Origin: Senegalimassilia anaerobia JC110
GTDB taxonomy: Bacteria > Actinomycetota > Coriobacteriia > Coriobacteriales > Eggerthellaceae
Assembly (NCBI RefSeq): GCF_000236865.1
Contig: NZ_HE611015.1
Location: 257,388-321,387 of the forward strand
Reading direction: 5' to 3'
DNA length: 64,000 nt
How positions within the stretch are numbered: position 1 is the first letter of the stretch; the number at the start of each line of letters is the position of its first letter. The translations under genes were made by a program, and so were the position numbers. The notes beneath the pieces were generated by a model. It did no database searches. It saw only the letters and a list, made by a program, of their open reading frames with translations, and was not told the DNA's origin. Below, piece after piece: positions 33,897-43,608 of this stretch.

Positions 33897-36773
33897 TTAC
33901 AGCATGCGAGCGAGGAATCGACCCGTGTAGCTTTCCTTCACAGTAGCTACGTGCTCGGGCGTTCCCTCGGCCACCACGGTGCCGCCGCGCGCACCGCCCT
34001 CCGGGCCCAAATCGACGATATGGTCGGCGCTTTTGATGACGTCAAGGTTGTGCTCGATGACGAGCACCGTGTTTCCCGCATCCACAAGACGCTGAAGCAC
34101 CACGAGCAACTGCCGCACATCCTCGAAATGCAATCCGGTAGTGGGCTCGTCCAATATATAGAACGTTTTGCCCGTCTGACGACGATGCAGCTCGCTTGCC
34201 AGTTTCACGCGCTGAGCCTCGCCGCCGGAAAGCGTGGTAGCCGGTTGCCCCAAGCGGATATACCCAAGCCCCACATCGAATAGCGTTTGAAGCTTGCGCT
34301 TAATCCCGGGGATGTTCTCAAAGAACAGCAAGGCATCCTCGACCGTCATGTCGAGCACCTCGGAGATGTTCTTACCCCTATAGGTGACCTGCAGGGTTTC
34401 GCGATTGTACCGTTTACCTTCGCACACCTCGCATGGCACGTAGATATCAGGGAGGAAGTGCATCTCAATCTTGATCTGCCCATCGCCCTTGCAAGCTTCG
34501 CACCGGCCCCCGCTGACGTTGAAGCTGAATCGACCGGGGCCGTACCCGTGCGCCTTGCTCTCCTGCGTGCTAGCGAATAACGCACGGATGTCATCCCAGA
34601 GGCCGATATAGGTGGCGGGGTTGCTGCGAGGCGTCCTGCCGATAGGGCTTTGATCGATGTTGATCACCTTGTCGATGTTCTCGACGCCGGTGATCTTGCG
34701 ATACGCGCCCGTACGCCGGTGGGCGTGGTTAACGCGATTCGCCAGCGCAGGAGCCAGCGTATCGGTGATCAACGAGCTTTTACCGCTACCGGAAACGCCC
34801 GTGATGACGGTGAAGGTACCGAAAGGAACCGACAGCGTCACATTGTTCAAGTTGTTCTCGGATGCGCCGGTAAGTTTCAGGAATCCGCGCTTGGGCTTAC
34901 GACGTTGCTGCGGCACGGCGATTACGCGACGACCGGAAAGATAATCAGCAGTGAGCGAACCTTCCGTAGCCGCCACCTCCTCCGGCGTTCCGGCAGCTAC
35001 CACCATACCGCCGCGCTCGCCCGCGCCCGGACCCATGTCAACCACATAATCGGCGGCGCGGATGGTATCCTCATCGTGCTCGACGACGATAACGGTGTTA
35101 CCGAGATCGCGAAGATGTTCGAGCGTGCCGATAAGGCGCTCGTTGTCACGCTGGTGCAAGCCGATGGAAGGTTCATCGAGAATGTAAAGAACGCCCATCA
35201 GGCCCGCGCCGATTTGCGTAGCCAGACGGATACGCTGCGCTTCGCCGCCGGAAAGGGTTGCAGTAGCACGCTCCAAAGTCAGATAATCCAGGCCCACATC
35301 GACAAGGAACTTCAAGCGTGCGACGATCTCCTTCGCGATAGGATTCGCAATCGCGCCTTGCTGGCCATCGAAATGCAAGTCGTTAAAGAATCGATAACAA
35401 TCCAGGGCACTCATCTCGCACACCTCGTGAATGGACTTGCCGCCCACGGTGACCGCGAGAATCTCAGGCTTCAGTCGCTTTCCTCCGCACGTTGGGCACG
35501 GAACGACGGCGAAGTAGCTTTGCAGCTTCTCACGCTGCGTATCGCTTTGCGCCTCCTGGTATTTGTGCATTACCGCGGCAAGGGCGCCCTCCCACTCGAT
35601 GAACCAGTAGGTGTTACGTCCATCGACCGTGGTGTAATCCACCCTGACCTTTTCCTCACCCAAGCCTTCGAGCAAAGCCTTCTGGACTTTTTTGGGCATG
35701 TCCTCCCACGGGGTGTTCTCGTCGCAGCCCATATGCAATGCAACGGCTTTAAGGACCTGAGGGTAGTAGTTGCCGCTCTTAAAAGGCGCGATGGCACCCT
35801 CCGACAACGTCAACGAGGGGTCGGGAACCACCAAACTGGCATCGACCTCTTCCCTGCTGCCGATACCCGAACAGTCAGGACAGGCTCCGTATGGAGCGTT
35901 GAAACTGAAGTCGCGCGGCTGAAGCTCGTCCATGGAATGGCCGTGCTCAGGACAGGCCAATGCCAGCGAGAACAGATACTCGCCTTCGCCAAGACCGCCT
36001 TTTGCTCCGCTGGAGGCACCCCCCGCCTCGCCCTGAGGCTTGCCATCGGGACCGAGCACCTGCACAAGGACGCGGCCTTCCGCCAACTTCGTTGCAAGCT
36101 CCACCGCTTCGGCGATACGACCGGTTGCGGCCTCTTTGAGTTGCACGCGATCGACCACCACATCGATGAAATGCTTGATCTTCTTATTGAGCGTACGAGG
36201 CTGGCCATCCAACTTCACTATCTCGCCATCGATACGAACACGGCTGAAGCCCTCATGAGCCAAGTCTGCGAACAGCTTGGTGAATTCTCCCTTACGACCA
36301 GCAACCACCGGCGCCATGATGATGGCCTTCGCGCCGGGATCCAAGGCCAGGATGTCATCGGTCACCTGATCGGTGGTCTGCTTCTTGATAACGCGACCGC
36401 ATTCCGGGCAATGGGGAACGCCAACGCGAGCGTACAGCAAGCGAAGATAATCATATATTTCAGTGGTAGTGCCCACCGTTGAGCGGGGATTGCGAGAGGT
36501 GGTCTTCTGATCGATCGATACCGCCGGGGAAAGTCCATCGATGCTATCGAGGTCAGGTTTGCTCATCTGCCCCAAAAACATGCGTGCATAGCTGGACAAG
36601 CTTTCCACGTAACGTCGTTGCCCCTCGGCGTACATAGTATCGAACGCCAGGCTTGATTTGCCGCTACCCGACAAACCGGTGATCACAACCAGCTTGTCGC
36701 GAGGGATGGTGATGTCGACGTTTTTCAGATTGTGCTCGCGAGCGCCCTTGATGACAATGGAATCCTGACCCAT
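33897..36773 (-). CDS. uvrA: Excinuclease ABC subunit A
   Basis: 958 residues, the DNA damage-recognition ATPase of nucleotide excision repair. Two ABC ATPase modules are complete: Walker [15 protein letters not shown] near residue 33 and [14 protein letters not shown] in the second half, signatures TLSGGEAQR in both. Zinc-finger pairs include CPECGRV, CPTCGGK and CEACKGDG with CEVCEGKR. It acts with UvrB (not here) and UvrC (encoded at 46637). A LexA-like box lies upstream, so DNA damage probably induces it. Single gene between its own terminator and the tRNA block. Confidence 0.98.
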   Translation of the reverse strand: MGQDSIVIKGAREHNLKNVDITIPRDKLVVITGLSGSGKSSLAFDTMYAEGQRRYVESLSSYARMFLGQMSKPDLDSIDGLSPAVSIDQKTTSRNPRSTVGTTTEIYDYLRLLYARVGVPHCPECGRVIKKQTTDQVTDDILALDPGAKAIIMAPVVAGRKGEFTKLFADLAHEGFSRVRIDGEIVKLDGQPRTLNKKIKHFIDVVVDRVQLKEAATGRIAEAVELATKLAEGRVLVQVLGPDGKPQGEAGGASSGAKGGLGEGEYLFSLALACPEHGHSMDELQPRDFSFNAPYGACPDCSGIGSREEVDASLVVPDPSLTLSEGAIAPFKSGNYYPQVLKAVALHMGCDENTPWEDMPKKVQKALLEGLGEEKVRVDYTTVDGRNTYWFIEWEGALAAVMHKYQEAQSDTQREKLQSYFAVVPCPTCGGKRLKPEILAVTVGGKSIHEVCEMSALDCYRFFNDLHFDGQQGAIANPIAKEIVARLKFLVDVGLDYLTLERATATLSGGEAQRIRLATQIGAGLMGVLYILDEPSIGLHQRDNERLIGTLEHLRDLGNTVIVVEHDEDTIRAADYVVDMGPGAGERGGMVVAAGTPEEVAATEGSLTADYLSGRRVIAVPQQRRKPKRGFLKLTGASENNLNNVTLSVPFGTFTVITGVSGSGKSSLITDTLAPALANRVNHAHRRTGAYRKITGVENIDKVINIDQSPIGRTPRSNPATYIGLWDDIRALFASTQESKAHGYGPGRFSFNVSGGRCEACKGDGQIKIEMHFLPDIYVPCEVCEGKRYNRETLQVTYRGKNISEVLDMTVEDALLFFENIPGIKRKLQTLFDVGLGYIRLGQPATTLSGGEAQRVKLASELHRRQTGKTFYILDEPTTGLHFEDVRQLLVVLQRLVDAGNTVLVIEHNLDVIKSADHIVDLGPEGGARGGTVVAEGTPEHVATVKESYTGRFLARML

Positions 36774-36816
36774 ACTACCCAGCCTTCGATAATCGCTTAG
36801 TTTTTCGCGTATCCTA

Positions 36817-36835
36817 TCATACGAACAGGTGTTTG
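36817..36835 (-). promoter_or_regulatory. LexA-like SOS box and -10 hexamer of uvrA
   Basis: CGAACAGGTGTTTG (36822-36835) matches the Gram-positive SOS consensus CGAACRNRYGTTYC at 13 of 14 positions. TATGAT on the minus strand (36817-36822) follows at its edge as a -10 box, so bound LexA would block the promoter. Confidence 0.65.
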
Positions 36836-36856
36836 TGGCTGCAAATTTCGATGCAA

Positions 36857-36886
36857 CAAAAAAGCGACCGAATAATCTCGGTCGCT
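36857..36886 (-). terminator. Intrinsic terminator after tRNA-Gly copy 1
   Basis: Nine-bp stem AGCGACCGA/TCGGTCGCT with a 6-nt loop, followed on the minus strand by TTTTTT. Confidence 0.9.
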
Positions 36887-36895
36887 ACACATTCA

Positions 36896-36971
36896 TGGAG
36901 CGGACAACGGGATTCGAACCCGCGACCCTCACCTTGGCAAGGTGATGCTCTACCAGCTGAGCCATGTCCGC
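36896..36971 (-). tRNA. tRNA-Gly(GCC), copy 1
   Basis: 76 nt cloverleaf with encoded CCA. Acceptor stem GCGGACA, anticodon loop TTGCCAA giving GCC, T-loop GGTTCGAATCC. Identical to copies 2 and 3. Confidence 0.97.
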
Positions 36972-37076
36972 ATGTCTAAAAATCAGTTTAAACGAAAAAT
37001 GAATCGACGCAAGATAAAACTCATTGTTGTGAATTAAATCTCACAATGAATCATTCAACTGATTCAAACTGAAAAA

Positions 37077-37151
37077 TGGTGGGCGTTACAAGATTTGAAC
37101 TTGTGACCTCTTCCGTGTCAGGGAAGCGCTCTCCCCCTGAGCTAAACGCCC
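37077..37151 (-). tRNA. tRNA-Val(GAC), copy 1
   Basis: 75 nt with encoded CCA. Acceptor GGGCGTT/AACGCCC, anticodon loop CTGACAC giving GAC. Identical to copy 2. A small TCATTGT/ACAATGA hairpin lies between it and the downstream tRNA-Gly. Confidence 0.97.
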
Positions 37152-37193
37152 ATTCCAACAATCACATCTTGGGGGGCCAAGACGCAAGAAAAT

Positions 37194-37221
37194 ATAATAA
37201 CGGAATCAGGGATCTTTGCAA
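37194..37221 (-). promoter_or_regulatory. Promoter of the Val-Gly tRNA pair (copy 1)
   Basis: TTGCAA (37216-37221), 16-nt spacer, TATTAT (37194-37199) on the minus strand. Sequence around it resembles the promoters at 37783 and 38291. Confidence 0.65.
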
Positions 37222-37313
37222 GACCCTATTTTGAAAATCTTTTCGATCCTAACCGTACATAGCCGCGAGGTTGATTCACGCGGTTATGGAGCCCCTCCAG
37301 ACCGAAACAATAA

Positions 37314-37338
37314 AAAAGCGGCCGAGTTATAGACCGCT
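37314..37338 (-). terminator. Intrinsic terminator after tRNA-Gly copy 2
   Basis: Seven-bp stem AGCGGTC/GGCCGCT (one G-T pair) followed on the minus strand by TTTTTT. Confidence 0.8.
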
Positions 37339-37347
37339 GTCATTTCA

Positions 37348-37423
37348 TGGAGCGGACAACGGGATTCGAACCCGCGACCCTCACCTTGGCAAGGTGATGC
37401 TCTACCAGCTGAGCCATGTCCGC
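37348..37423 (-). tRNA. tRNA-Gly(GCC), copy 2
   Basis: Same 76-nt sequence and GCC anticodon as copy 1, with CCA encoded. It directly follows tRNA-Cys on the minus strand. Confidence 0.97.
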
Positions 37424-37443
37424 ATGTTAGGTTATCAAAAATT

Positions 37444-37517
37444 TGGAGGCGACGCCCGGATTCGAACCGGGGGTGAAGGCTTTGCAGGCCTCTGCCTTAC
37501 CACTTGGCCACGTCGCC
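37444..37517 (-). tRNA. tRNA-Cys(GCA)
   Basis: 74 nt with CCA encoded. Acceptor GGCGACG/CGTCGCC, anticodon loop CTGCAAA giving GCA. Confidence 0.97.
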
Positions 37518-37540
37518 ATCCTGGCGTCTTGTCTTATAAA

Positions 37541-37566
37541 GAGCTGGTTGGATTCCCAACCAGCTC
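37541..37566 (-). terminator. Hairpin between tRNA-Gly copy 3 and tRNA-Cys
   Basis: Eleven-bp perfect stem GAGCTGGTTGG/CCAACCAGCTC with a 4-nt loop, followed on the minus strand by TTTATAA. It could terminate the upstream Val-Gly pair or act as a processing site. Confidence 0.7.
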
Positions 37567-37577
37567 GTCAAAGACAA

Positions 37578-37653
37578 TGGAGCGGACAACGGGATTCGAA
37601 CCCGCGACCCTCACCTTGGCAAGGTGATGCTCTACCAGCTGAGCCATGTCCGC
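37578..37653 (-). tRNA. tRNA-Gly(GCC), copy 3
   Basis: Third identical 76-nt copy with the GCC anticodon and CCA encoded, 8 nt downstream of tRNA-Val copy 2. Confidence 0.97.
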
Positions 37654-37661
37654 ATCTCAAA

Positions 37662-37736
37662 TGGTGGGCGTTACAAGATTTGAACTTGTGACCTCTTCCG
37701 TGTCAGGGAAGCGCTCTCCCCCTGAGCTAAACGCCC
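37662..37736 (-). tRNA. tRNA-Val(GAC), copy 2
   Basis: 75 nt identical to copy 1, GAC anticodon, CCA encoded. First gene after the promoter at 37783-37810. Confidence 0.97.
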
Positions 37737-37782
37737 ACTTGAGTCATTTGCTTCAGCGCTTTCGGCGCGTCGGCAAGGAGAT

Positions 37783-37810
37783 ATAATACCTGAACCAGAA
37801 ATCTTGGCAA
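37783..37810 (-). promoter_or_regulatory. Promoter of the Val-Gly tRNA pair (copy 2)
   Basis: TTGCCA (37805-37810), 16-nt spacer, TATTAT (37783-37788) on the minus strand. The -35 and flanks closely match the promoter of copy 1. The rest of the region up to 38142 is AT-richer and shows no gene. Confidence 0.65.
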
Positions 37811-38142
37811 CCCCCTTTTTTGAAAAAGTTTGAACTTTTTTCGACACGCCATGTTCAAAGCAGCCGTTTTTCCTGATGAAGGACTAGATTCAAGATACTC
37901 CAATACCTTGTGTTTAGCTTTGATGCCCGTGACGCACATGCAATTCGGTGTCTTGCCACTCCTTGGCAACGCTCAGTTTTGGCTTTACCGCCCATGGCGC
38001 ACTCAGAATTGCAACGAAGGAAGGTTCGAGGAGCGGGTTTCCGCAGACGACGATGGTTTGATGACCATCGGCAACTGACAACAAGCAACTACCTCGATTA
38101 CAGCCGACAACAAACAAACTGTCTAGATCGACAACAGGCAAC

Positions 38143-38167
38143 AAAAAAGCGGCCACATGGCCGCTTT
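38143..38167 (-). terminator. Intrinsic terminator after tRNA-Leu
   Basis: Stem AGCGGCC/GGCCGCT with an ACAT loop, flanked by A and T runs, ending in TTTTTT on the minus strand. Confidence 0.85.
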
Positions 38168-38175
38168 CTGAATTC

Positions 38176-38262
38176 TGGTGTCGGAGGCGGGATTTGAACC
38201 CGCACACCCGTTACGGGCACAAGCACCTCAAGCTTGCGTGTCTGCCGTTCCACCACTCCGAC
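38176..38262 (-). tRNA. tRNA-Leu(GAG)
   Basis: 87 nt with a long variable arm (GTGCCCGTAACGGGTGT). Acceptor GTCGGAG/CTCCGAC, anticodon loop TTGAGGT giving GAG, CCA encoded. Confidence 0.95.
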
Positions 38263-38290
38263 GAGTTGTTGCCGAAAAGCAACGATGATT

Positions 38291-38319
38291 AATATACCCG
38301 AACCTTACGTACTTGCCAA
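38291..38319 (-). promoter_or_regulatory. Promoter of tRNA-Leu
   Basis: TTGGCA (38314-38319), 17-nt spacer, TATATT (38291-38296) on the minus strand. It is preceded by an A/T-rich UP-like stretch, as at the Val-Gly promoters. Confidence 0.6.
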
Positions 38320-38338
38320 GACCCAATTTCAAAAAATT

Positions 38339-38596
38339 TTATCGGGTGGCGATAGTGCCGGACGGATACACAATCATGAGCGCGATAAGCGACAGCAAGA
38401 AGACGACCGCGAAGATGATAGTGATGCGGTCGAGGTTCTTCTCGACGATACTGGTACCGGTTTGGGAAGAGTACACGGAGCTGGCGATCATATCGGAGAT
38501 GCCCGTGCCCTTTCCGGAGTGCAGGAGAATGAAGATGATGAGACCCAAGCCGGAGATGACCAGCAAGGCGATGAGGATGATCAAAAGCGGATTCAC
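38339..38596 (-). CDS. secG: Protein-export membrane protein SecG
   Basis: About 85 residues with two membrane helices (residues 3-25 and about 58-78) and the FILLHSGKGTGISDMI segment characteristic of SecG between them. It is an accessory subunit of the SecYEG channel. GTG 38596 was chosen because AAAGAG lies 6 nt upstream and the protein then begins VNPLLIIL as usual; GTG 38611 is possible. It lies after the glycolytic genes, as in many Gram-positives, but with a hairpin and its own -10-like TATACT (38640-38645) in between. Confidence 0.92.
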   Translation of the reverse strand: MNPLLIILIALLVISGLGLIIFILLHSGKGTGISDMIASSVYSSQTGTSIVEKNLDRITIIFAVVFLLSLIALMIVYPSGTIATR

Positions 38597-38651
38597 GTGA
38601 TGCTCTTTCACTCGAAATAACTACGTACGCAAGTAACCAAGTATAACGAAA

Positions 38652-38687
38652 CGCGCCCGCGCAGGCAAGAAACCGGCAACGGGCGCG
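38652..38687 (-). terminator. Hairpin after gpmI
   Basis: Eight-bp stem CGCGCCCG/CGGGCGCG with a 20-nt loop, followed on the minus strand by TTT and then by the TATACT of secG. Confidence 0.5.
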
Positions 38688-38710
38688 ATCAGAGTCATGA
38701 AAATCACGTA

Positions 38711-40270
38711 TTACGCGAACAGGCTGCGTCCCGTCATCTCAGCGGGAGCAGGAAGCCCCATGGCATCGAGCAACGTGGGGGCGATATCGCACAGCGCGCC
38801 TTCCCTGTCGCCGAGCACCCGCCCGGTGTCGGCTCCGTCCACGAAGATGAACGGCACCTTCGCGGTGGTATGCGCCGTGTGGGGCGTCCCATCGTCGGCA
38901 ATCATCTTGTCGCAGTTGCCGTGATCGGCCGTTATGAAGGCGAACCCGCCTTTGCGGCGGATAGCGTCGACGACCTTGCCCACGCCGGAATCCACCGCTT
39001 CGACGGCGGCGACGGCGGCAGGGATGACGCCCGTGTGGCCGACCATATCGGGATTCGCGAAGTTCACGATGTACACATCGGCCTCATCGGCATCGATCGC
39101 CGCAGCCAACGTGTTCGCGACTTCAGGTTCGCTCATCTGAGGCTGCAGATCATACGTGGCGACCTTAGGGCTGGGGATGAGGCTTCGCTGCTCCCCCGCC
39201 TTGGGCTCCTCACGCCCGCCGTTGAGGAAGAACGTGACGTGCGCATACTTCTCGGTTTCGGCGATATGGTATTGACGCAGGCCGGCGGCGGAAAGCACGT
39301 CGGCAAGCACGTTTTCCGGGAACGTTTTGGGGAACGCGATCGGCGCGGGGATGTCCGGGTCGTACTCGGTCAGGCACACGAACGAGACCTGGGGCCGACG
39401 AGCGCGATCGAACCCGTCAAAGGCATCATCGACGATGGCACGCGTGATCTCACGGGCGCGATCGGGGCGGAAATTGAAGAACACGACGGCATCCCCATCG
39501 ACGACACCGCGATCGTCAAGCGCCACGGGCTCGACGAACTCATCGGTGACCTCGGCATCGTAGGACGCTTGCATAGCGGCGACGGGATCGGCCGAAGCGG
39601 CGAGCGGCGTTGCGCACACGACGGCCTCGTACGCCTTGGCGACACGGTCCCAACGCTTGTCGCGATCCATTGCGTAATAGCGGCCCGAGACGCTTGCCAC
39701 GCGCACGGCGTCCTGGAATCCGTTCTCGACGATGAAGTCCTGCAACTGCTGCATGTAGCCCTTGCCGCTAGACGGCGGGACGTCGCGGCCGTCCATGAAC
39801 GCATGCACGCGCACATCGCCGACGCCGCTTTCCACGGCATGCTTGATGAGCGCATACAGGTGCTCGTTGCTGGAATGCACGCCGCCATCGGAGAGCAGGC
39901 CCATGAGATGCAGTGCGGCACCCGGCGCCTTTGCCGCCTCGATGGCATCGTTAATCACGGCGTTATCGCAGATGGAGCCGGTGCGGCAAGCCATGTTGAT
40001 ACGCGAGAGCTCCTGATGCACCACGCGGCCGGCGCCGATGTTGAGATGCCCCACCTCGGAGTTGCCCATCTGACCCTCAGGAAGGCCCACGGCCTCTCCC
40101 GAGGCTTCAAGCTTGGTGTGCGAGCAGGTTTCGAACAGTTGGTCGAGCACCGGCGTAGATGCCAGCGACACGGCATTGCCCGGACCCGCTGGCGCCAAGC
40201 CCAAGCCGTCCATGATGATCAGGCATGCCGGAAGGGAAAGCTTCCCGCAGACGTTTTCCGACGCGCTCAT
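38711..40270 (-). CDS. gpmI: 2,3-bisphosphoglycerate-independent phosphoglycerate mutase
   Basis: 519 residues of the alkaline-phosphatase superfamily. The metal-binding MDGLGLAP is at the start and the nucleophile serine is in MGNSEVGHLNIGAGR near residue 65. The DGRDVPPSSG segment belongs to the transferase domain, and TADHGNCD binds the second metal set. It interconverts 3- and 2-phosphoglycerate, normally with manganese. ATG 40270 shares a TAATG overlap with the tpiA stop, indicating translational coupling; an upstream GTG at 40279 is possible. Last gene of the gapA-pgk-tpiA-gpmI series. Confidence 0.96.
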   Translation of the reverse strand: MSASENVCGKLSLPACLIIMDGLGLAPAGPGNAVSLASTPVLDQLFETCSHTKLEASGEAVGLPEGQMGNSEVGHLNIGAGRVVHQELSRINMACRTGSICDNAVINDAIEAAKAPGAALHLMGLLSDGGVHSSNEHLYALIKHAVESGVGDVRVHAFMDGRDVPPSSGKGYMQQLQDFIVENGFQDAVRVASVSGRYYAMDRDKRWDRVAKAYEAVVCATPLAASADPVAAMQASYDAEVTDEFVEPVALDDRGVVDGDAVVFFNFRPDRAREITRAIVDDAFDGFDRARRPQVSFVCLTEYDPDIPAPIAFPKTFPENVLADVLSAAGLRQYHIAETEKYAHVTFFLNGGREEPKAGEQRSLIPSPKVATYDLQPQMSEPEVANTLAAAIDADEADVYIVNFANPDMVGHTGVIPAAVAAVEAVDSGVGKVVDAIRRKGGFAFITADHGNCDKMIADDGTPHTAHTTAKVPFIFVDGADTGRVLGDREGALCDIAPTLLDAMGLPAPAEMTGRSLFA

Positions 40271-41040
40271 TACAGGCACGCTTTCACCAGTTGAACGAAC
40301 TGGTCGGCCTTCAGGCTGGCGCCGCCGACCAGACCGCCGTCGATATCGGGCTGCGCGAGAAGCTGCTCGACGTTGCCGACGTTCATGGAACCGCCGTACA
40401 GGATGCGCATCTCATCGGCGGTCTCGGCGCCGAACATGTCGGCGAGCGTGGCGCGGATGGCGGCGCATATGTCCTGCGCCTGCTCGGGCGTGGCCGTGCG
40501 GCCCGTGCCGATGGCCCAGATGGGCTCATATGCCACCACGCACTTGGCGGCCTCCTCGGGCTCCAAGCCCGCGAACGCGGCGCGCACCTGGGCGCAGACG
40601 AACTCCTCGGCGCCGCCCTCGTCGCGCACGGACAGCGATTCGCCGACGCATGCTACGGCATACAGGCCGCCATCGAGCAGCGCACGGACCTTGCGGTTGA
40701 CTTCCTCGTTGGTTTCGCCGAAGTAGCCGCGGCGCTCGGAGTGGCCGACGATGGAGCATGTGCAATGGACGTCCTTGAGCATGGGGACCGATACCTCGCC
40801 CGTGAAGGCGCCATTCGGCTCCCAGTACACGTTCTGCGCGCCGATTTGAATGGGCTGATGGTCGAACTCGAACACCGTGTTGACCGGCTTCAGATCGATG
40901 GAGGGCGGGCACACGAGCACGTCCACGGAGTCGGCCCAGTGCTTGTCGAAGTTGTTGGAGATGGTTTGCGCCAACACCACGGCCTCGGCATAGGTGTTGT
41001 TCATCTTCCAGTTTCCTGCCATAAGCGGTTTGCGGGCCAT
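40270..41040 (-). CDS. tpiA: Triosephosphate isomerase
   Basis: 256 residues. AGNWKMN at the start holds the substrate-binding Asn and Lys, GHSERR carries the electrophilic His, and AYEPIWAIGTGRTA carries the catalytic Glu and the mobile loop 6. GLVGGASL closes the barrel. ATG 41040 was chosen because AAGGAG lies 10 nt upstream; the frame extends to 41058. Its stop overlaps the gpmI start. Confidence 0.97.
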   Translation of the reverse strand: MARKPLMAGNWKMNNTYAEAVVLAQTISNNFDKHWADSVDVLVCPPSIDLKPVNTVFEFDHQPIQIGAQNVYWEPNGAFTGEVSVPMLKDVHCTCSIVGHSERRGYFGETNEEVNRKVRALLDGGLYAVACVGESLSVRDEGGAEEFVCAQVRAAFAGLEPEEAAKCVVAYEPIWAIGTGRTATPEQAQDICAAIRATLADMFGAETADEMRILYGGSMNVGNVEQLLAQPDIDGGLVGGASLKADQFVQLVKACL

Positions 41041-41096
41041 GAGGCACGCTCCTTTCAAAACGATAAGGGGGACGCATGCGCCCCCCTTGGATTACC

Positions 41097-42284
41097 TTAG
41101 CGCTTCAGAGCCTCCACGCCGGGAAGGGCCTCGCCCTGCACCAGCTCCATGCTGGCACCGCCGCCCGTGGAGATGAACGTCATGCGATCGGCAAGGTCGA
41201 ACTTGTTGACCGCTGCCACGGAGTCGCCACCGCCGATGATCGTGTCGCCCTGCTGGTTTTCGGCCACGGCCTCGGCAACGGCCTTCGTGCCTGCCGCGAA
41301 CGCCTCCATCTCGAACACGCCCATGGGCCCGTTCCAGAACACAGTGGCAGCCTGCGAGATGGCCTGAGCATACAGCTTGGCCGTTTCAGGGCCGATATCG
41401 AGGCCCATCATGTCGGCCGGGATTTCGTCGACGGATACGGTCTTGGTGTTCGCGTCCTCGGCGAACTTATCGGCGCATACGACGTCGACGGGAAGCAGCA
41501 GCTTCACGCCGCGCTCCTCGGCCTTGCGCAGCATGGCCGCCGCGCGCTCGACCCAATCCTCCTCTTTGAGCGAGGTGCCCACCTGCTTGCCCTGCGCCAG
41601 CAGAAACGTGAAGCACATGCCGCCGCCGATAATGAGGGTGTCGCACTTGTCCATGAGGGCGTCGATGACCTTGATCTTGTCGGAGACCTTCGACCCGCCC
41701 AGAATGGCGACGAAGGGGCGATGCGGCTCATCGAGCATGCCGGTGAGGGTTGCGACCTCGTTCTGCATGAGGTAACCGGCATAGGCGGGCAGAAGCGCAG
41801 CGACGCCGGCAGTGGAGGCATGGGCGCGGTGCGCCGTGCCGAACGCGTCGTTGACGTATGCTTCGCCGAGCTTGGCGAGCTCCTGGCAGAATTCGGGATC
41901 GTTTTTCTTCTCGCGCTTGTCGAAGCGGAGGTTCTCCAGCACGAGCACCTGACCATCCTGAAGGGCCGCGGCCTTGGCCTGGGCGTCGGGGCCGACGGTG
42001 TCGGAAGCGAACGCAACAGGGCGGCCGAGCAGCTCGGAGAGGCGCAAAGCGGCCGGGCGAAGCGTGAACTTCTCCTCGAAGCCCTCGCCCGACGGACGGC
42101 CGAGGTGGCTCATGAGGATGACGCGGGCGCCTTCGTCGATGAGCTTTTCGATGGTGGGCAGCGCAGCGCGGATGCGGGTATCGTCGGAGCAGACGCCGTC
42201 TGCCACGGGAACGTTGAAGTCGACACGGACGAGCACGCGCTTGCCGCGCGCATCGAGCTGGTCGACGGTGGCGATATCAGCCAT
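41097..42284 (-). CDS. pgk: Phosphoglycerate kinase
   Basis: 395 residues. [11 protein letters not shown] is in the N-terminal 3-phosphoglycerate domain, [10 protein letters not shown] in the basic patch, [11 protein letters not shown] near the hinge, and [12 protein letters not shown] in the nucleotide domain. It makes ATP from 1,3-bisphosphoglycerate. ATG 42284 has AAAGGAAG upstream. It follows gapA after a long self-complementary element (42329-42425), so transcription from gapA may be attenuated or the mRNA processed there. Confidence 0.97.
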   Translation of the reverse strand: MADIATVDQLDARGKRVLVRVDFNVPVADGVCSDDTRIRAALPTIEKLIDEGARVILMSHLGRPSGEGFEEKFTLRPAALRLSELLGRPVAFASDTVGPDAQAKAAALQDGQVLVLENLRFDKREKKNDPEFCQELAKLGEAYVNDAFGTAHRAHASTAGVAALLPAYAGYLMQNEVATLTGMLDEPHRPFVAILGGSKVSDKIKVIDALMDKCDTLIIGGGMCFTFLLAQGKQVGTSLKEEDWVERAAAMLRKAEERGVKLLLPVDVVCADKFAEDANTKTVSVDEIPADMMGLDIGPETAKLYAQAISQAATVFWNGPMGVFEMEAFAAGTKAVAEAVAENQQGDTIIGGGDSVAAVNKFDLADRMTFISTGGGASMELVQGEALPGVEALKR

Positions 42285-42328
42285 GATGACTTCCTTTCGA
42301 ATCACCGCGGGTGCGGCGATGGCCAGCT

Positions 42329-42425
42329 AAAAGGCCCTGGTCCCGATTGCACCTTGCAAAGCAACCGAGCGTGCTTCGGGCACGAACGGCGCAGCGCGCA
42401 AGGGGCAAGGTTCGGTTCCAGGGCC
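42329..42425 (-). repeat. Long self-complementary element between gapA and pgk
   Basis: Outer stem GGCCCTGG (42333-42340) with CCAGGGCC (42418-42425), then interrupted pairing through CCG/CGG and CCTTGC/GCAAGG to an inner CGTGC-ttcgg-GCACG hairpin (42370-42384). On the minus strand it ends in GGGCCTTTTAG, so it can act as a terminator or attenuator. Same architecture as 57577-57676. Confidence 0.6.
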
Positions 42426-42452
42426 CTTCATAGCGTTAAGCGGTTAAGCCGA

Positions 42453-43472
<1,020 letters not shown>

Positions 43473-43608
43473 TCAGATACTCAAGTTATGGGCCATACGA
43501 AACGCTAGTGTAGCGGAAAGTCAAACGCTTGCGGCGCGAATTTGGCAGACGGTCGACAAGCGCAGACCAACGCGTCCCGCCTAACGGCAGGACGCCGGTT
43601 ACTACCGG

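Noticed and set aside
36896..37736. Regularly spaced identical repeats suggesting a CRISPR array
   Set aside because: The 75-76 nt repeats fold into tRNA-Gly and tRNA-Val cloverleaves with encoded CCA.
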